In this document: piece after piece, positions 1-6,605 of the stretch
Layout of the letters: each line of letters opens with the position of its first letter
Numbering within the stretch: the stretch's first letter is position 1
Origin: an uncultured Verrucomicrobiota bacterium
Lineage (GTDB): Bacteria > Verrucomicrobiota > Kiritimatiellia > RFP12 > UBA1067
NCBI GenBank assembly: GCA_946631535.1
Contig: CAMPAF010000101.1
Coordinates: forward strand, 1-9,473
DNA: 9,473 nt
Reading direction: 5' to 3'
Translations under genes and position numbers: made by a program
The notes under the pieces: generated by a model
What the model saw: only the letters and a program-made list of their open reading frames with translations
Databases searched by the model: none
Told to the model about the DNA's origin: nothing

Positions 1-1
1 G

Positions 2-1321
2 GCGCCGAAGGTCGTGCAGGGAGGGTCGCGCTCCGGCGCGACCGATGCGGACGCGCAGGAGCGCGTCCCTCCCGGTGACGAGGCGTATGCGATTTCCGCC
101 GACTCTTCAGGTATCCGCATCTCTGCGCGGTCGCTTGCAGGCGTAAGGTGGGCGGCTTACACGATTCGCCAGCTTGCGATCGCGAAGCGCGGCACGTTCC
201 GCACCGAAGGGCGCATCATTCCTGCGCTCAAGGTCTCGGACCGTCCGCACCTCGCGTTCCGCGCCGTGCACCTTTGCTGGTTCCCCGAGGTGCGGCCCGC
301 GCAGATGGAGCGCGCGATACGCCTCGCGGCGCTCATGAAGTTCAACTACGCGATCATCGAGCCGTGGGGGATGTACGCGAGCGCCAAGCATCCGTGGTGG
401 CACTGGCCGAACCCGACGATGACGAAGGAGACGGTGCGCAGGCTCGCGGCGATCGGGGCTGATCTCGGCATCACGCTCATACCGCAGATCAACGCATACG
501 GGCACGCCACGTCCTCCCGCGGTTGCACGATCAAGCACGCCATGCTCGACCTGCAGCCGGAGTACGAGCCGCTCTTCGAGCCGGGCGGCTGGAACTGGTG
601 TATCTCCAATCCAGAGACGCAGCGTGTCCTGCGCGACCTGATCGCGGAGATGCACGACGACTTCGGCCGGCCGCCGTTCTTCCACCTCGGCTGCGACGAG
701 GCCCAACCGCCGTCCTGCCCGGAGTGCCGCAAGACGCCATACGCCGAGCTCGTGTGCAAGCACATCACCGGCCTCGCCGACTTCGTCAAGTCGCGTGGCG
801 CTCGCGCGATGATATGGCACGACATGCTCCTCGCGCGCGGCGATCCACGCTGGAAAGGCTATGTGCATCATGGGACCAAGACCACGGCCACGCTTGCCGA
901 CACCTTGCCGAAGGACGTGATCATCTGCGACTGGCAGTACTCCTACGGCAACATGAAGGAGGCGCGCAAGGACTGGCCCACGATGGCGTACTTCAAGGAG
1001 AAGGGCTTTCCGGTGGCGGGATGCCCATGGATGAACTTCAATGCGATGAAGCCCATGGCAGACTACATCTCAAAGATCGGCGGCTTCGGGTTCATCGAAA
1101 CGACGTGGCACCACCTGCGCGGAAGCGACTGGGTGCAGATGTACAAGTTCGCTTCTGCCGCGGCATGGGGAACCTCGGTACCTCCGCGTCCGCCGATGTA
1201 CGACACTCCGTTCGGCAATGCGCTGCGCCTGGTCGGCCACGACATGAAGCTGACGGACTACCTAGACACCGGCCATCTCAACAACCAGGTGCCACCCGGC
1301 TGGTGGGTGGACAACAACTGA
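2..1321 (+). CDS. GH20-type beta-N-acetylhexosaminidase (5' end missing)
   Basis: Predicted glycoside hydrolase of family 20, which removes terminal N-acetylglucosamine or N-acetylgalactosamine from glycans by substrate-assisted catalysis. The frame is open from base 2, so the true start is probably upstream; a GTG at 14 is the first in-window candidate. Counting from that GTG, residues 21-60 match the small alpha/beta domain that precedes the barrel in GH20 enzymes (DEAYAI, SGIRISARSLAG, then TIRQL). Residues 75-435 fit the TIM barrel, with DRPHLAFRAVHL at its start and the hallmark Asp-Glu pair in FHLGCDEAQ (D228, E229), where E would be the acid/base. A CPEC motif (235-238) follows and an aromatic-rich segment (IETTWHH, 361-367) fits the sugar-binding end. 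Residues 2-20 are encoded by a palindromic repeat and are unlikely to belong to the ancestral fold. It converges with the minus-strand operon. Substrate and localisation cannot be judged without the N-terminus. Confidence 0.82.
   Translation, partial: APKVVQGGSRSGATDADAQERVPPGDEAYAISADSSGIRISARSLAGVRWAAYTIRQLAIAKRGTFRTEGRIIPALKVSDRPHLAFRAVHLCWFPEVRPAQMERAIRLAALMKFNYAIIEPWGMYASAKHPWWHWPNPTMTKETVRRLAAIGADLGITLIPQINAYGHATSSRGCTIKHAMLDLQPEYEPLFEPGGWNWCISNPETQRVLRDLIAEMHDDFGRPPFFHLGCDEAQPPSCPECRKTPYAELVCKHITGLADFVKSRGARAMIWHDMLLARGDPRWKGYVHHGTKTTATLADTLPKDVIICDWQYSYGNMKEARKDWPTMAYFKEKGFPVAGCPWMNFNAMKPMADYISKIGGFGFIETTWHHLRGSDWVQMYKFASAAAWGTSVPPRPPMYDTPFGNALRLVGHDMKLTDYLDTGHLNNQVPPGWWVDNN
19..73. 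repeat. REP-like inverted doublet inside the GH20 gene
   Basis: Two related 25-nt units (19-43 and 49-73) lie in inverted orientation around a 5-nt spacer (44-48). The first unit and the reverse complement of the second differ at only three positions. Each unit folds on its own: GGTCGCGC (24-31), loop TCCG, GCGCGACC (36-43); and GGACGCGC (49-56), loop AGGA, GCGCGTCC (61-68). The outer arms GGGAGGG (19-25) and CCCTCCC (67-73) also pair. This is the architecture of a REP doublet. It is read in frame as a hydrophilic stretch immediately before the conserved DEAYAI segment of the GH20 protein. No second copy was found in the window. Confidence 0.8.
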
Positions 1322-1322
1322 C

Positions 1323-2150
1323 CTAGAAGGTGAAATCCACGCGAGCGAACCGCTTGTTGATGCGGTCCGCAAGAGCGGCGTCGCGGTTGTCGCGGCGCCG
1401 CTCGTCCGCAATGGACTGCGGCGGCGGGAGGTCCGGCTTCTTCGCCTGCGCGGCCATGAGCGAGATGACCTCGCTGCCGGTGATGCCTGCGATGTATCCC
1501 ATGTTCGCCGCGAGGCGTATGGGCGAGAGAAGGTCGAAAAGCTCCCAAGGCGACAGCAGGCGGGCCGACCTGAGTATGGCAAGCGCGCGCATGATCGAGT
1601 CCTCGAAGATGCGCGGCGTGTCCTCTATGAGCATCTGCCTGGCGTACAGCTCCTGCGTCACGAGGTCCTCGAACGTGCGCATCACGCGGCGGACCAGCTT
1701 GCGCTCGGACAGGCCTAGCGTGGCGTTGTTCCAGATGCGGAAGATGTGTCCGGCGTTGTGGATGCCGTCAGCATCGACGCCGTGGAAAGTCATGCGCATG
1801 GCCTCGATTCCGGCACGAACCGGCTGGAGGTCGCCGATGAGGTTCAACCCTTCGAGGTGGAACTCGGCCCACACGTGAAGGCCTGTCCCGCAATGCTCAG
1901 GGAAGGGGGAGAGGTAGCCAAACTCTGGATGCCATGCGAATACGTGCTCTGCGGCGAGCCGGCGCTCCGCGGCCTCCAGGCGCGTGTAGGCGTCGGGGAT
2001 GTCCGACGGCAGTTCCCACAGCTCCGTTATCACATGCTGGTCATCGGCGTCGAAACGGCGGCCCTGGTCGTTTCTGTATAGGCACATCGACCCGCCGGTC
2101 ACGACGTGGTTCGCCTGGAACTGGGAACTCTGGCCGCGACAGGCGCTCAT
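1323..2150 (-). CDS. McsB-like guanidino-kinase domain protein, probably catalytically dead
   Basis: 275-residue relative of protein arginine kinase McsB (phosphagen kinase fold), about 80-90 residues shorter at the N-terminus than typical McsB, so the SSRIRLARN-type ATP-site segment is absent. Recognisable blocks are FGYLSPFPEHCGTGL (77-91; family GYLTSCPTNVGTG), FHLEGL (97-102; family HLPAL), HIFRIWNNATLGLSE (135-149; family QISNQ-TLG-SE), LLSPIRLAANMGYI (207-220) and RRDNRDAAL near the C-terminus. By eye the catalytic Cys of CPTN is Phe83, the Arg after GTG is His92, RGxxGEGSEA has become HGVDADGIHNA (123-133), and NEEDH is DADDQH (34-39). A phosphoarginine-binding RDxxRA motif reads RDNRDA. 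The start at 2150 is supported by AAGGAG five nt upstream and a 4-nt ATGA overlap with mcsA; in-frame sequence further upstream lies over mcsA and is not real. The likely role is a McsA-bound pseudoenzyme or adaptor; arginine phosphorylation is doubtful. Confidence 0.82.
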   Translation of the reverse strand: MSACRGQSSQFQANHVVTGGSMCLYRNDQGRRFDADDQHVITELWELPSDIPDAYTRLEAAERRLAAEHVFAWHPEFGYLSPFPEHCGTGLHVWAEFHLEGLNLIGDLQPVRAGIEAMRMTFHGVDADGIHNAGHIFRIWNNATLGLSERKLVRRVMRTFEDLVTQELYARQMLIEDTPRIFEDSIMRALAILRSARLLSPWELFDLLSPIRLAANMGYIAGITGSEVISLMAAQAKKPDLPPPQSIADERRRDNRDAALADRINKRFARVDFTF

Positions 2151-2695
2151 TGGCTCTCCTTGTCGCCGAGGGCGTCGATCAGGCGCTTGAGTGCTGCGGC
2201 GCGCTTGAAATCCTCTCGGGCAACGGCAGACTTGAGCTCGCGTTCGAGGTAGGCGCGCGACGCCTCTCCAGTGACGTTGGGCGGCATCGAGCCAACATGC
2301 TTGGGACCATACTGGCCTGAAAGGAAGTTGGCGCGGATGTTCTTCGCGAAAGCCTTCCAGCAGTTCGGGCATCCAAGATGCCCAGAATCCTTGGCCTGTT
2401 CCCATGTCGTCTTGCAGGCTGGGCAAGTGCGTGCGTTCTGCTCGCTTTCCACGACACCTTTCATGAAGCCAAGCGTCGCCTCGACAAGATTCTTCACGAA
2501 TTCCGGCGGTTCTTCCCCATCTCCAAGCTCCAGGGCCGGCGCATCTTCACCCTTCGGCTTAAGATTAGGATCCTTCTTCTTGTGCCGGGACTTCGCAGCA
2601 CATGCCTTGCAGACGTACAGTTCGCGATCCTCGCCGTCCTTCTTCACGTGGATCACGGCCGCCGCATCGGCCTCATGGCATATTTCGCATTTCAT
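2147..2695 (-). CDS. mcsA: McsA-like zinc-finger protein with UVR motif
   Basis: 182-residue homologue of McsA, the activator and adaptor of the arginine kinase McsB in the Clp stress system of Firmicutes. The length is close to the roughly 185 residues usual there. Four CxxC pairs are present: CEIC (3-6), CKAC (29-32), CPAC (91-94) and CPNC (109-112), giving two likely zinc sites. Residues 146-178 form a UVR motif (ERELKSAVAREDFKRAAALK), a helical hairpin that mediates protein contacts. The middle is acidic and low in complexity (about 50-65). The gene starts 9 nt after rodZ without a clear Shine-Dalgarno sequence, suggesting translational reinitiation, and overlaps the mcsB-like gene by 4 nt. 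Neither ctsR nor clpC, its usual neighbours in Firmicutes, is in the window. Family assignment is strong; the function with a degenerate McsB partner is unknown. Confidence 0.88.
   Translation of the reverse strand: MKCEICHEADAAAVIHVKKDGEDRELYVCKACAAKSRHKKKDPNLKPKGEDAPALELGDGEEPPEFVKNLVEATLGFMKGVVESEQNARTCPACKTTWEQAKDSGHLGCPNCWKAFAKNIRANFLSGQYGPKHVGSMPPNVTGEASRAYLERELKSAVAREDFKRAAALKRLIDALGDKESQ
2156..2161 (-). promoter_or_regulatory. Ribosome binding site of the mcsB-like gene
   Basis: AAGGAG on the minus strand, five nt before the ATG at 2150 and inside the last codons of mcsA. It fixes the start of the shortened McsB-like protein and shows that the missing N-terminus is not a start-site error. 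Confidence 0.75.
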
Positions 2696-2704
2696 GACGG
2701 ACTG

Positions 2705-3856
2705 TTAGTCGGCGTACAGTGTCGGCACCTTCTGGCCTGTGGTACGGAGCTGCCGCTTGGCTGGCGTGGGCTGGGGTTTTGCAGTCGGCTTGGTGCCTTT
2801 GGGCTTTTTAAGGTCTCCAAGGCCTTTGGCGCTCTTAGGGTCTTTAGCGTCCTTGATGTCCTTGATGTCCTTAGAGACATTGGCTTCTCTTGTGGCGTCA
2901 ATGGCTTGTGGCTGCTGGATAGGCGTGATGCTGGTGGCGTTGTAGAGCTTGATACAACCCCAGGCAAGGATTGCAAGAAGGACGAGTGCCGTGATTGACA
3001 GGAGTGAGATGCGCCAGACGCTACGCGGGATTTCACGCACCGTCTGTATTACGCCGTGAGAGACGTTGGAGAGGCTTTTCCTGAAACGGTCGGCGGCAGA
3101 TGGCCCATCTGCGCCATATGTGGATTCGGTAGAGAGATAGGGAGAACCGGAAAAGATGTCGGCCACGTTAGTGGGCGGAGGCTGGTTGCCTGGGTTGGGC
3201 GAGGATGGAGTAACGTCATTAGTCTCCTGCGGCAGGTGTGCGGCTGGAGCCTCGAACAGCTCAAGCCCACGAACGACGGGTGGCGGCTCATGGACGGGCT
3301 CTTGGATGGTTTCTGGCATTGCCGTAACCTGTCGCTCTGGCCGAAGAGGGGCAACAGGCGGCGGCTCTGGAGACTGCTCCGGCTGAAGGGGGGCAACAGG
3401 CGGCGGCTCTGGAGTCTGCTCCGGCTGAAGGGGGGCAACAGGCGGCGGCTCTGGAGTCTGCTCCGGTTGAGGCGTGACGACAGGCATCGGTTCTTGGTTT
3501 GGTTCTGCTTCTGGCGTCGGCTTGAGCCGAGGCGTGACGACAGGAGGAGGCTCGGGCGGCGTGACAGGAGGTTGTTCATGCACTGGGACTTCCCTCGTGC
3601 GGACGATCGGGGCACGGCGTCCCTCGTAGATGTCCATGAATTCCTTTACTAGGGGTATGGGGTCCAGATCTACGCATTCGGCGTAGAGCTTGACGAACCC
3701 GCGCCCGTAGATTGGTGCTGCGATGCGGTGGAAGTCTTCGTTTTCCATCTCCTCGACGATCTGGACGAGCATTCGCGTCTTCGAGGCGATCTGCGAGGTG
3801 GTGAGGCCCTTGGCCTCGCGTGCGTTCCTGAGGGTTTCTCCGAATGAGGTATTCAT
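2705..3856 (-). CDS. rodZ: RodZ-like membrane protein with HTH domain and repeat-rich linkers
   Basis: 383-residue protein with RodZ architecture. Residues 1-75 are a Cro/CI-type helix-turn-helix domain (SFGETLRNAREAKGLTTSQIA, then APIYGRGFVKLYAECVDLD), the part that contacts MreB in RodZ. A long proline- and glutamate-rich cytoplasmic linker follows (about 91-230), containing 14-residue repeats. One membrane helix is seen at about 281-303 (SLLSITALVLLAILAWGCI). The remaining 80 residues, expected in the periplasm, are Lys/Asp and Pro rich with tripeptide repeats, and show no sign of the usual folded RodZ C-terminal domain. The ATG at 3856 was chosen because the HTH domain begins there; the in-frame sequence upstream overlaps ftsK. 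Spacing is 28 nt after ftsK and 9 nt before mcsA. Likely role: cell-shape scaffold linking MreB to the membrane. Another membrane-anchored HTH protein is possible. Confidence 0.8.
   Translation of the reverse strand: MNTSFGETLRNAREAKGLTTSQIASKTRMLVQIVEEMENEDFHRIAAPIYGRGFVKLYAECVDLDPIPLVKEFMDIYEGRRAPIVRTREVPVHEQPPVTPPEPPPVVTPRLKPTPEAEPNQEPMPVVTPQPEQTPEPPPVAPLQPEQTPEPPPVAPLQPEQSPEPPPVAPLRPERQVTAMPETIQEPVHEPPPVVRGLELFEAPAAHLPQETNDVTPSSPNPGNQPPPTNVADIFSGSPYLSTESTYGADGPSAADRFRKSLSNVSHGVIQTVREIPRSVWRISLLSITALVLLAILAWGCIKLYNATSITPIQQPQAIDATREANVSKDIKDIKDAKDPKSAKGLGDLKKPKGTKPTAKPQPTPAKRQLRTTGQKVPTLYAD
2795..2875 (-). repeat. Degenerate 9-bp tandem repeat encoding Lys-x-x tripeptides in rodZ
   Basis: On the plus strand, units resembling GTCCTTGAT recur every 9 bp (starts at about 2795, 2804, 2813, 2822, 2831, 2840, 2849, 2858 and 2867); the units at 2849 and 2858 are identical. 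In the protein they give Lys-led tripeptides (KDI, KDI, KDA, KDP, KSA and weaker copies) at about residues 328-354, in the predicted periplasmic tail. Confidence 0.8.
3351..3470 (-). repeat. 42-bp tandem repeat (about three copies) in the rodZ linker
   Basis: The string GCAACAGGCGGCGGCTCTGG starts at 3351, 3393 and 3435, exactly 42 bp apart, and the units are nearly identical across their length. Each encodes the 14-residue unit VAPLQPEQTPEPPP (about residues 130-169). A separate 16-bp direct repeat, GAGGCGTGACGACAGG, lies at 3469-3484 and 3529-3544 and encodes the two PVVTP segments. Confidence 0.92.
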
Positions 3857-3884
3857 GTTTGTCGCTCGTTGTTCGTTGTTCTGG

Positions 3885-6605
3885 TTAAAGGGTTGTGCCG
3901 AATGGGTCGTCATCCTCCGACGCCTGGATGGCGTCGGAGCCAGGACGATTGCCGAGAGCGTCAGGATCCTGGCTGTCGGGATGGACGGGGACGCTTTCGC
4001 CATCAGCAGCACTGCCGCCGTTGAGAATGGCTTCGGGGTCCAGAAGTATCTCGCGCGGGCCTGCGCCGCGGGCCGGGCCGATGACGCCACGCTCTTCAAG
4101 CAGGTCCATGAGGCGCGCCGCGTGGTTGTAGCCGATGCCCATCCTGCGCTGGAGATGCGAGGTGGATGCGCGCTTCGTCTCCTGCAGCACCTCGAGCGCG
4201 CGGCGATATAGCTGGTCGTCCTTGCTCTGCGTCATGCCAGCGGGGGCGGGAATGCCGCCTGCAGATCCCGCAAGCGGCTCCGAGGACTCTTCATCCTCGG
4301 ACTCCTCTCCATCGAGCCCCTCAGTGGGATCGGCCTCCTTGATCTTTTCCAGACGCTCCTTGAACTTCTGGTCGAACTGCTGGTTGGAGTGTTCGCCGAT
4401 GAAGGCGAGGATGCGCTCGATCTCGTCGTCGGCAATGTATGAGCCCTGGGCGCGGAGAAGGCGGCCGTCGGTGAGCTTGAAGAGCATGTCGCCCTTGCCG
4501 ATGAGTGATTCGGCGCCTTGCGCGTCGAGGATGGTGCGCGAATCGATCGCACTGGAGGTCTTGAAGGCGACGCGGCCAGGTATGTTGGACTTGATGGTGC
4601 CGGTGATCACCTTGGTGTCCGGACGCTGGGTTGCGAGAATGAGGTGGATGCCGGCTGCACGGGCAAGGGCGGTGAGGCGGGCGATGAGTGGATCGACCTC
4701 CTTCTGGGCGGCCTGCATGATGTCGGCCACCTCGTCGATGATGATGACGATGTAGGGGATCGTGCGAGGCAGGTCCGGGTTGCCGCCGACGGTCGTCTCC
4801 TCGCCGCCAAGCATGTCAGGCTGGGTGATGGTCTTACGGTTGTTGAAATCCACGATGTTGCGGCACTTGGCGCGCTGGAACATCTTGAGGCGCTTCTCCA
4901 TCTCCACGACGGCCCAGCGGAGGCCGAACATGACCTTCTTCGTGTCGTTGATGACTGGCACGAGCAGGTGCGGAAGCGCGTTGTAGGAGGTGAATTCGAC
5001 GCGCTTCGGATCCACCATGATGAACTTAAGCTGCTCCGGCGTGCGGCACATCAGCAGTCCGTTGATGATGGAGTTGAGGCACACGGATTTGCCTTGGCCG
5101 GTGGCGCCGGCGACGAGCAGGTGGGGGAGCTTCGCCAGGTCTGCCACAAGGTCGTTGCCGGCGGCGTCCTTGCCAAGAAGGAGCGGCAGCTGGTACTTGG
5201 AGGGGGCGTTCTTCTGCCACAGCTCCCCGTCGATGATCTCGCGAAAGCAGACAGAGGCGGGGAATGCGTTCGGCACCTCGATGCCGACTGCGTTCTTGCC
5301 AGGGATCGGGGCCTCGATGCGGAGGCTCTTCGCCTGAAGCGCCATCTGCAGGTTGCGGGCGAGCCCGGCGACTCTCTCCACGCGCGTGCCGAGGTCTAGC
5401 GTGAGCGCGTACTGCGTCACGACGGGACCGGCCACGTAGTAGGCTAGTTCTGCGTTGACGTCGAATACCTTGAGCGTGTCCACGAGCCTCTGTGCCATGG
5501 ACTCGATGTCTTCGCCCGGACCGCCCTGCTTCGGCGGCACCTCATTGAGGAGAGTGACAGGCGGCAGGATGTAGGGGCCTTTGTCCTCGGGCTCGACGAC
5601 ATCCTGAAGGTCCGCCGCCTCAGGATGGTTGCTGGAAAGTGGCTGGTGAGTTTCGGGCTTGACGGGAATGGTGGCTGGCTTGACGGGAGCGGGAGCCGGC
5701 TTGGCTGCTGTAGGCTGTGGCGGGGGCGCAACGATGTCTTCTCTGGCCGGGAAGAAGTCTTTCGGCGCTTGTGCGGCTTCGCGGATGCGGCGCTGCGCGT
5801 CCAGTTTGGCTTGGCGTTCCGCATCTCTGGCGGCTTGTGCGGCTTCGCGCTCCCTGCGGCGCTCCTCCTTGGCGGCCTCCTTCGCGGCTTTTGCGGCGGC
5901 CTTTTCTTCTGCAATGCGCTGTTTCTCGGCCTCACGTTCGGCCTGCGCGGCCTCGCGAGCGGCTTCGGCGGCAGACAGCGCCTCGTCCTTGCTATTTTCG
6001 TCGAGCTTCTCGCGTTCGCGATCCGCCGCCCAGGCCGTAAGGCGGGCGAGTCCGGCGATGATGTTGCGGAATCCTACGGTCATCAGGATCGAGAATATGG
6101 CAAGACTTGCCATCAGCACGCCGGAGCCGAATGGCGAAAGAAGTCGTGCAAGGCACCGTGTCATCAGGAGGTAGCCTACGGCGCCGCCGGCATTGGGGAC
6201 GATGTTGAGAGACGTCAAGATCGACTGTATGCCGGAGGATTGCATGCCGATGATCTGGAGCAGGCATGTTACGGCCAGCAGGAAAAGCATGACGCCGAGG
6301 GTGCGCCGGCCGGGATGGAAGGAGCGTCCTAGCACGAGGCGGAGCCCGCAGAACACGCAGATGAGCGGAACGGCCCAGACCCCGAGGCCCAGCAGCTGGT
6401 AGCCGGTATAGGCGAACCAGTCGCCGGCGATTCCGATCAGGTTTGACGCTAGCGCGTTCGGGGGAATGCACAGGTCGGAGATGCGGTGCCAGTCGTACGA
6501 CCAGAGCGCGAGGAACGGGAAGAGCGCGATCGGAAACATGAAGAATCCGATCAGACGGCGACGGATGCCTGTGTCGTTTCCGCCAGCGTTATCGGGCTGC
6601 TTCAT
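3885..6605 (-). CDS. ftsK: FtsK/SpoIIIE-family DNA translocase
   Basis: 906-residue septal DNA pump that clears and aligns chromosomes at division. Residues 1-185 hold about four membrane helices (around 17-37, 66-92, 103-124, 160-182). Residues 195-280 are an Ala/Glu/Arg/Lys-rich helical, probably coiled-coil, linker, followed by a Pro-rich stretch (290-330). The motor follows: alpha region 345-470, Walker A GATGQGKS (500-507), Walker B IVIIIDE (619-625), and ATQRPD (658-663). The C-terminal winged-helix gamma domain is at 796-858 (TSHLQRRMGIGYNHAARLMDL, then PREILLDPE), which in relatives reads KOPS-type sites and contacts XerD. An acidic linker with a REP-like segment (755-795) precedes gamma, and a 48-residue acidic tail ending DDDPFGTTL follows it. 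The ATG at 6605 has AAAGGA 10 nt upstream and overlaps the small ORF by 17 nt. All key motor residues are present, so it should be active. Confidence 0.96.
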   Translation of the reverse strand: MKQPDNAGGNDTGIRRRLIGFFMFPIALFPFLALWSYDWHRISDLCIPPNALASNLIGIAGDWFAYTGYQLLGLGVWAVPLICVFCGLRLVLGRSFHPGRRTLGVMLFLLAVTCLLQIIGMQSSGIQSILTSLNIVPNAGGAVGYLLMTRCLARLLSPFGSGVLMASLAIFSILMTVGFRNIIAGLARLTAWAADREREKLDENSKDEALSAAEAAREAAQAEREAEKQRIAEEKAAAKAAKEAAKEERRREREAAQAARDAERQAKLDAQRRIREAAQAPKDFFPAREDIVAPPPQPTAAKPAPAPVKPATIPVKPETHQPLSSNHPEAADLQDVVEPEDKGPYILPPVTLLNEVPPKQGGPGEDIESMAQRLVDTLKVFDVNAELAYYVAGPVVTQYALTLDLGTRVERVAGLARNLQMALQAKSLRIEAPIPGKNAVGIEVPNAFPASVCFREIIDGELWQKNAPSKYQLPLLLGKDAAGNDLVADLAKLPHLLVAGATGQGKSVCLNSIINGLLMCRTPEQLKFIMVDPKRVEFTSYNALPHLLVPVINDTKKVMFGLRWAVVEMEKRLKMFQRAKCRNIVDFNNRKTITQPDMLGGEETTVGGNPDLPRTIPYIVIIIDEVADIMQAAQKEVDPLIARLTALARAAGIHLILATQRPDTKVITGTIKSNIPGRVAFKTSSAIDSRTILDAQGAESLIGKGDMLFKLTDGRLLRAQGSYIADDEIERILAFIGEHSNQQFDQKFKERLEKIKEADPTEGLDGEESEDEESSEPLAGSAGGIPAPAGMTQSKDDQLYRRALEVLQETKRASTSHLQRRMGIGYNHAARLMDLLEERGVIGPARGAGPREILLDPEAILNGGSAADGESVPVHPDSQDPDALGNRPGSDAIQASEDDDPFGTTL
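4233..4254. repeat. REP-like imperfect hairpin inside ftsK
   Basis: CATGCCAGC (4233-4241), loop GGGG, GCGGGAATG (4246-4254), pairing at 7 of 9 positions. Together with the adjoining CGT it resembles the widespread REP type CGTCATTCCCGC...GCGGGAAT. Read in ftsK it encodes GGIPAPAGMT (783-792), a peptide typical of translated REP sequences, in the flexible linker between motor and gamma domain. Confidence 0.45.

Noticed and set aside
107..871. Minus-strand ORF of 254 codons opposite the GH20 gene
   Set aside because: The sense strand has clear GH20 motifs. The antisense product is Arg-, Ala- and His-rich with no family features.
1292..1310. Hairpin CCACCC / GGGTGG as a terminator for either convergent gene
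   Set aside because: The six-bp stem with a 7-nt loop is inside GH20 coding sequence and has no T-run on either strand.
2151..2426. N-terminal extension of the mcsB-like frame upstream of 2150
   Set aside because: It would overlap intact mcsA out of frame and does not resemble the McsB N-terminus. AAGGAG and ATGA at 2150 define the start.
3351..3470. CRISPR-like direct repeats
   Set aside because: The 42-bp units are contiguous with no unique spacers and encode an in-frame peptide repeat in rodZ.
3857..4099. N-terminal extension of the rodZ frame into ftsK
   Set aside because: The added residues lie over the ftsK gamma-domain and tail codons and have no RodZ similarity; the HTH domain begins at the ATG at 3856.
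4518..5399. Long plus-strand ORF (293 codons) opposite ftsK
   Set aside because: It lies wholly antisense to the Walker A and Walker B region of ftsK. Its composition is a codon-bias shadow in GC-rich DNA and it shows no recognisable domain.
5625..6332. Plus-strand ORF of 235 codons opposite the ftsK linker and membrane region
   Set aside because: Its Gly, Leu and Phe content mirrors the Ala/Glu/Lys repeats of the ftsK linker; there is no RBS or domain.
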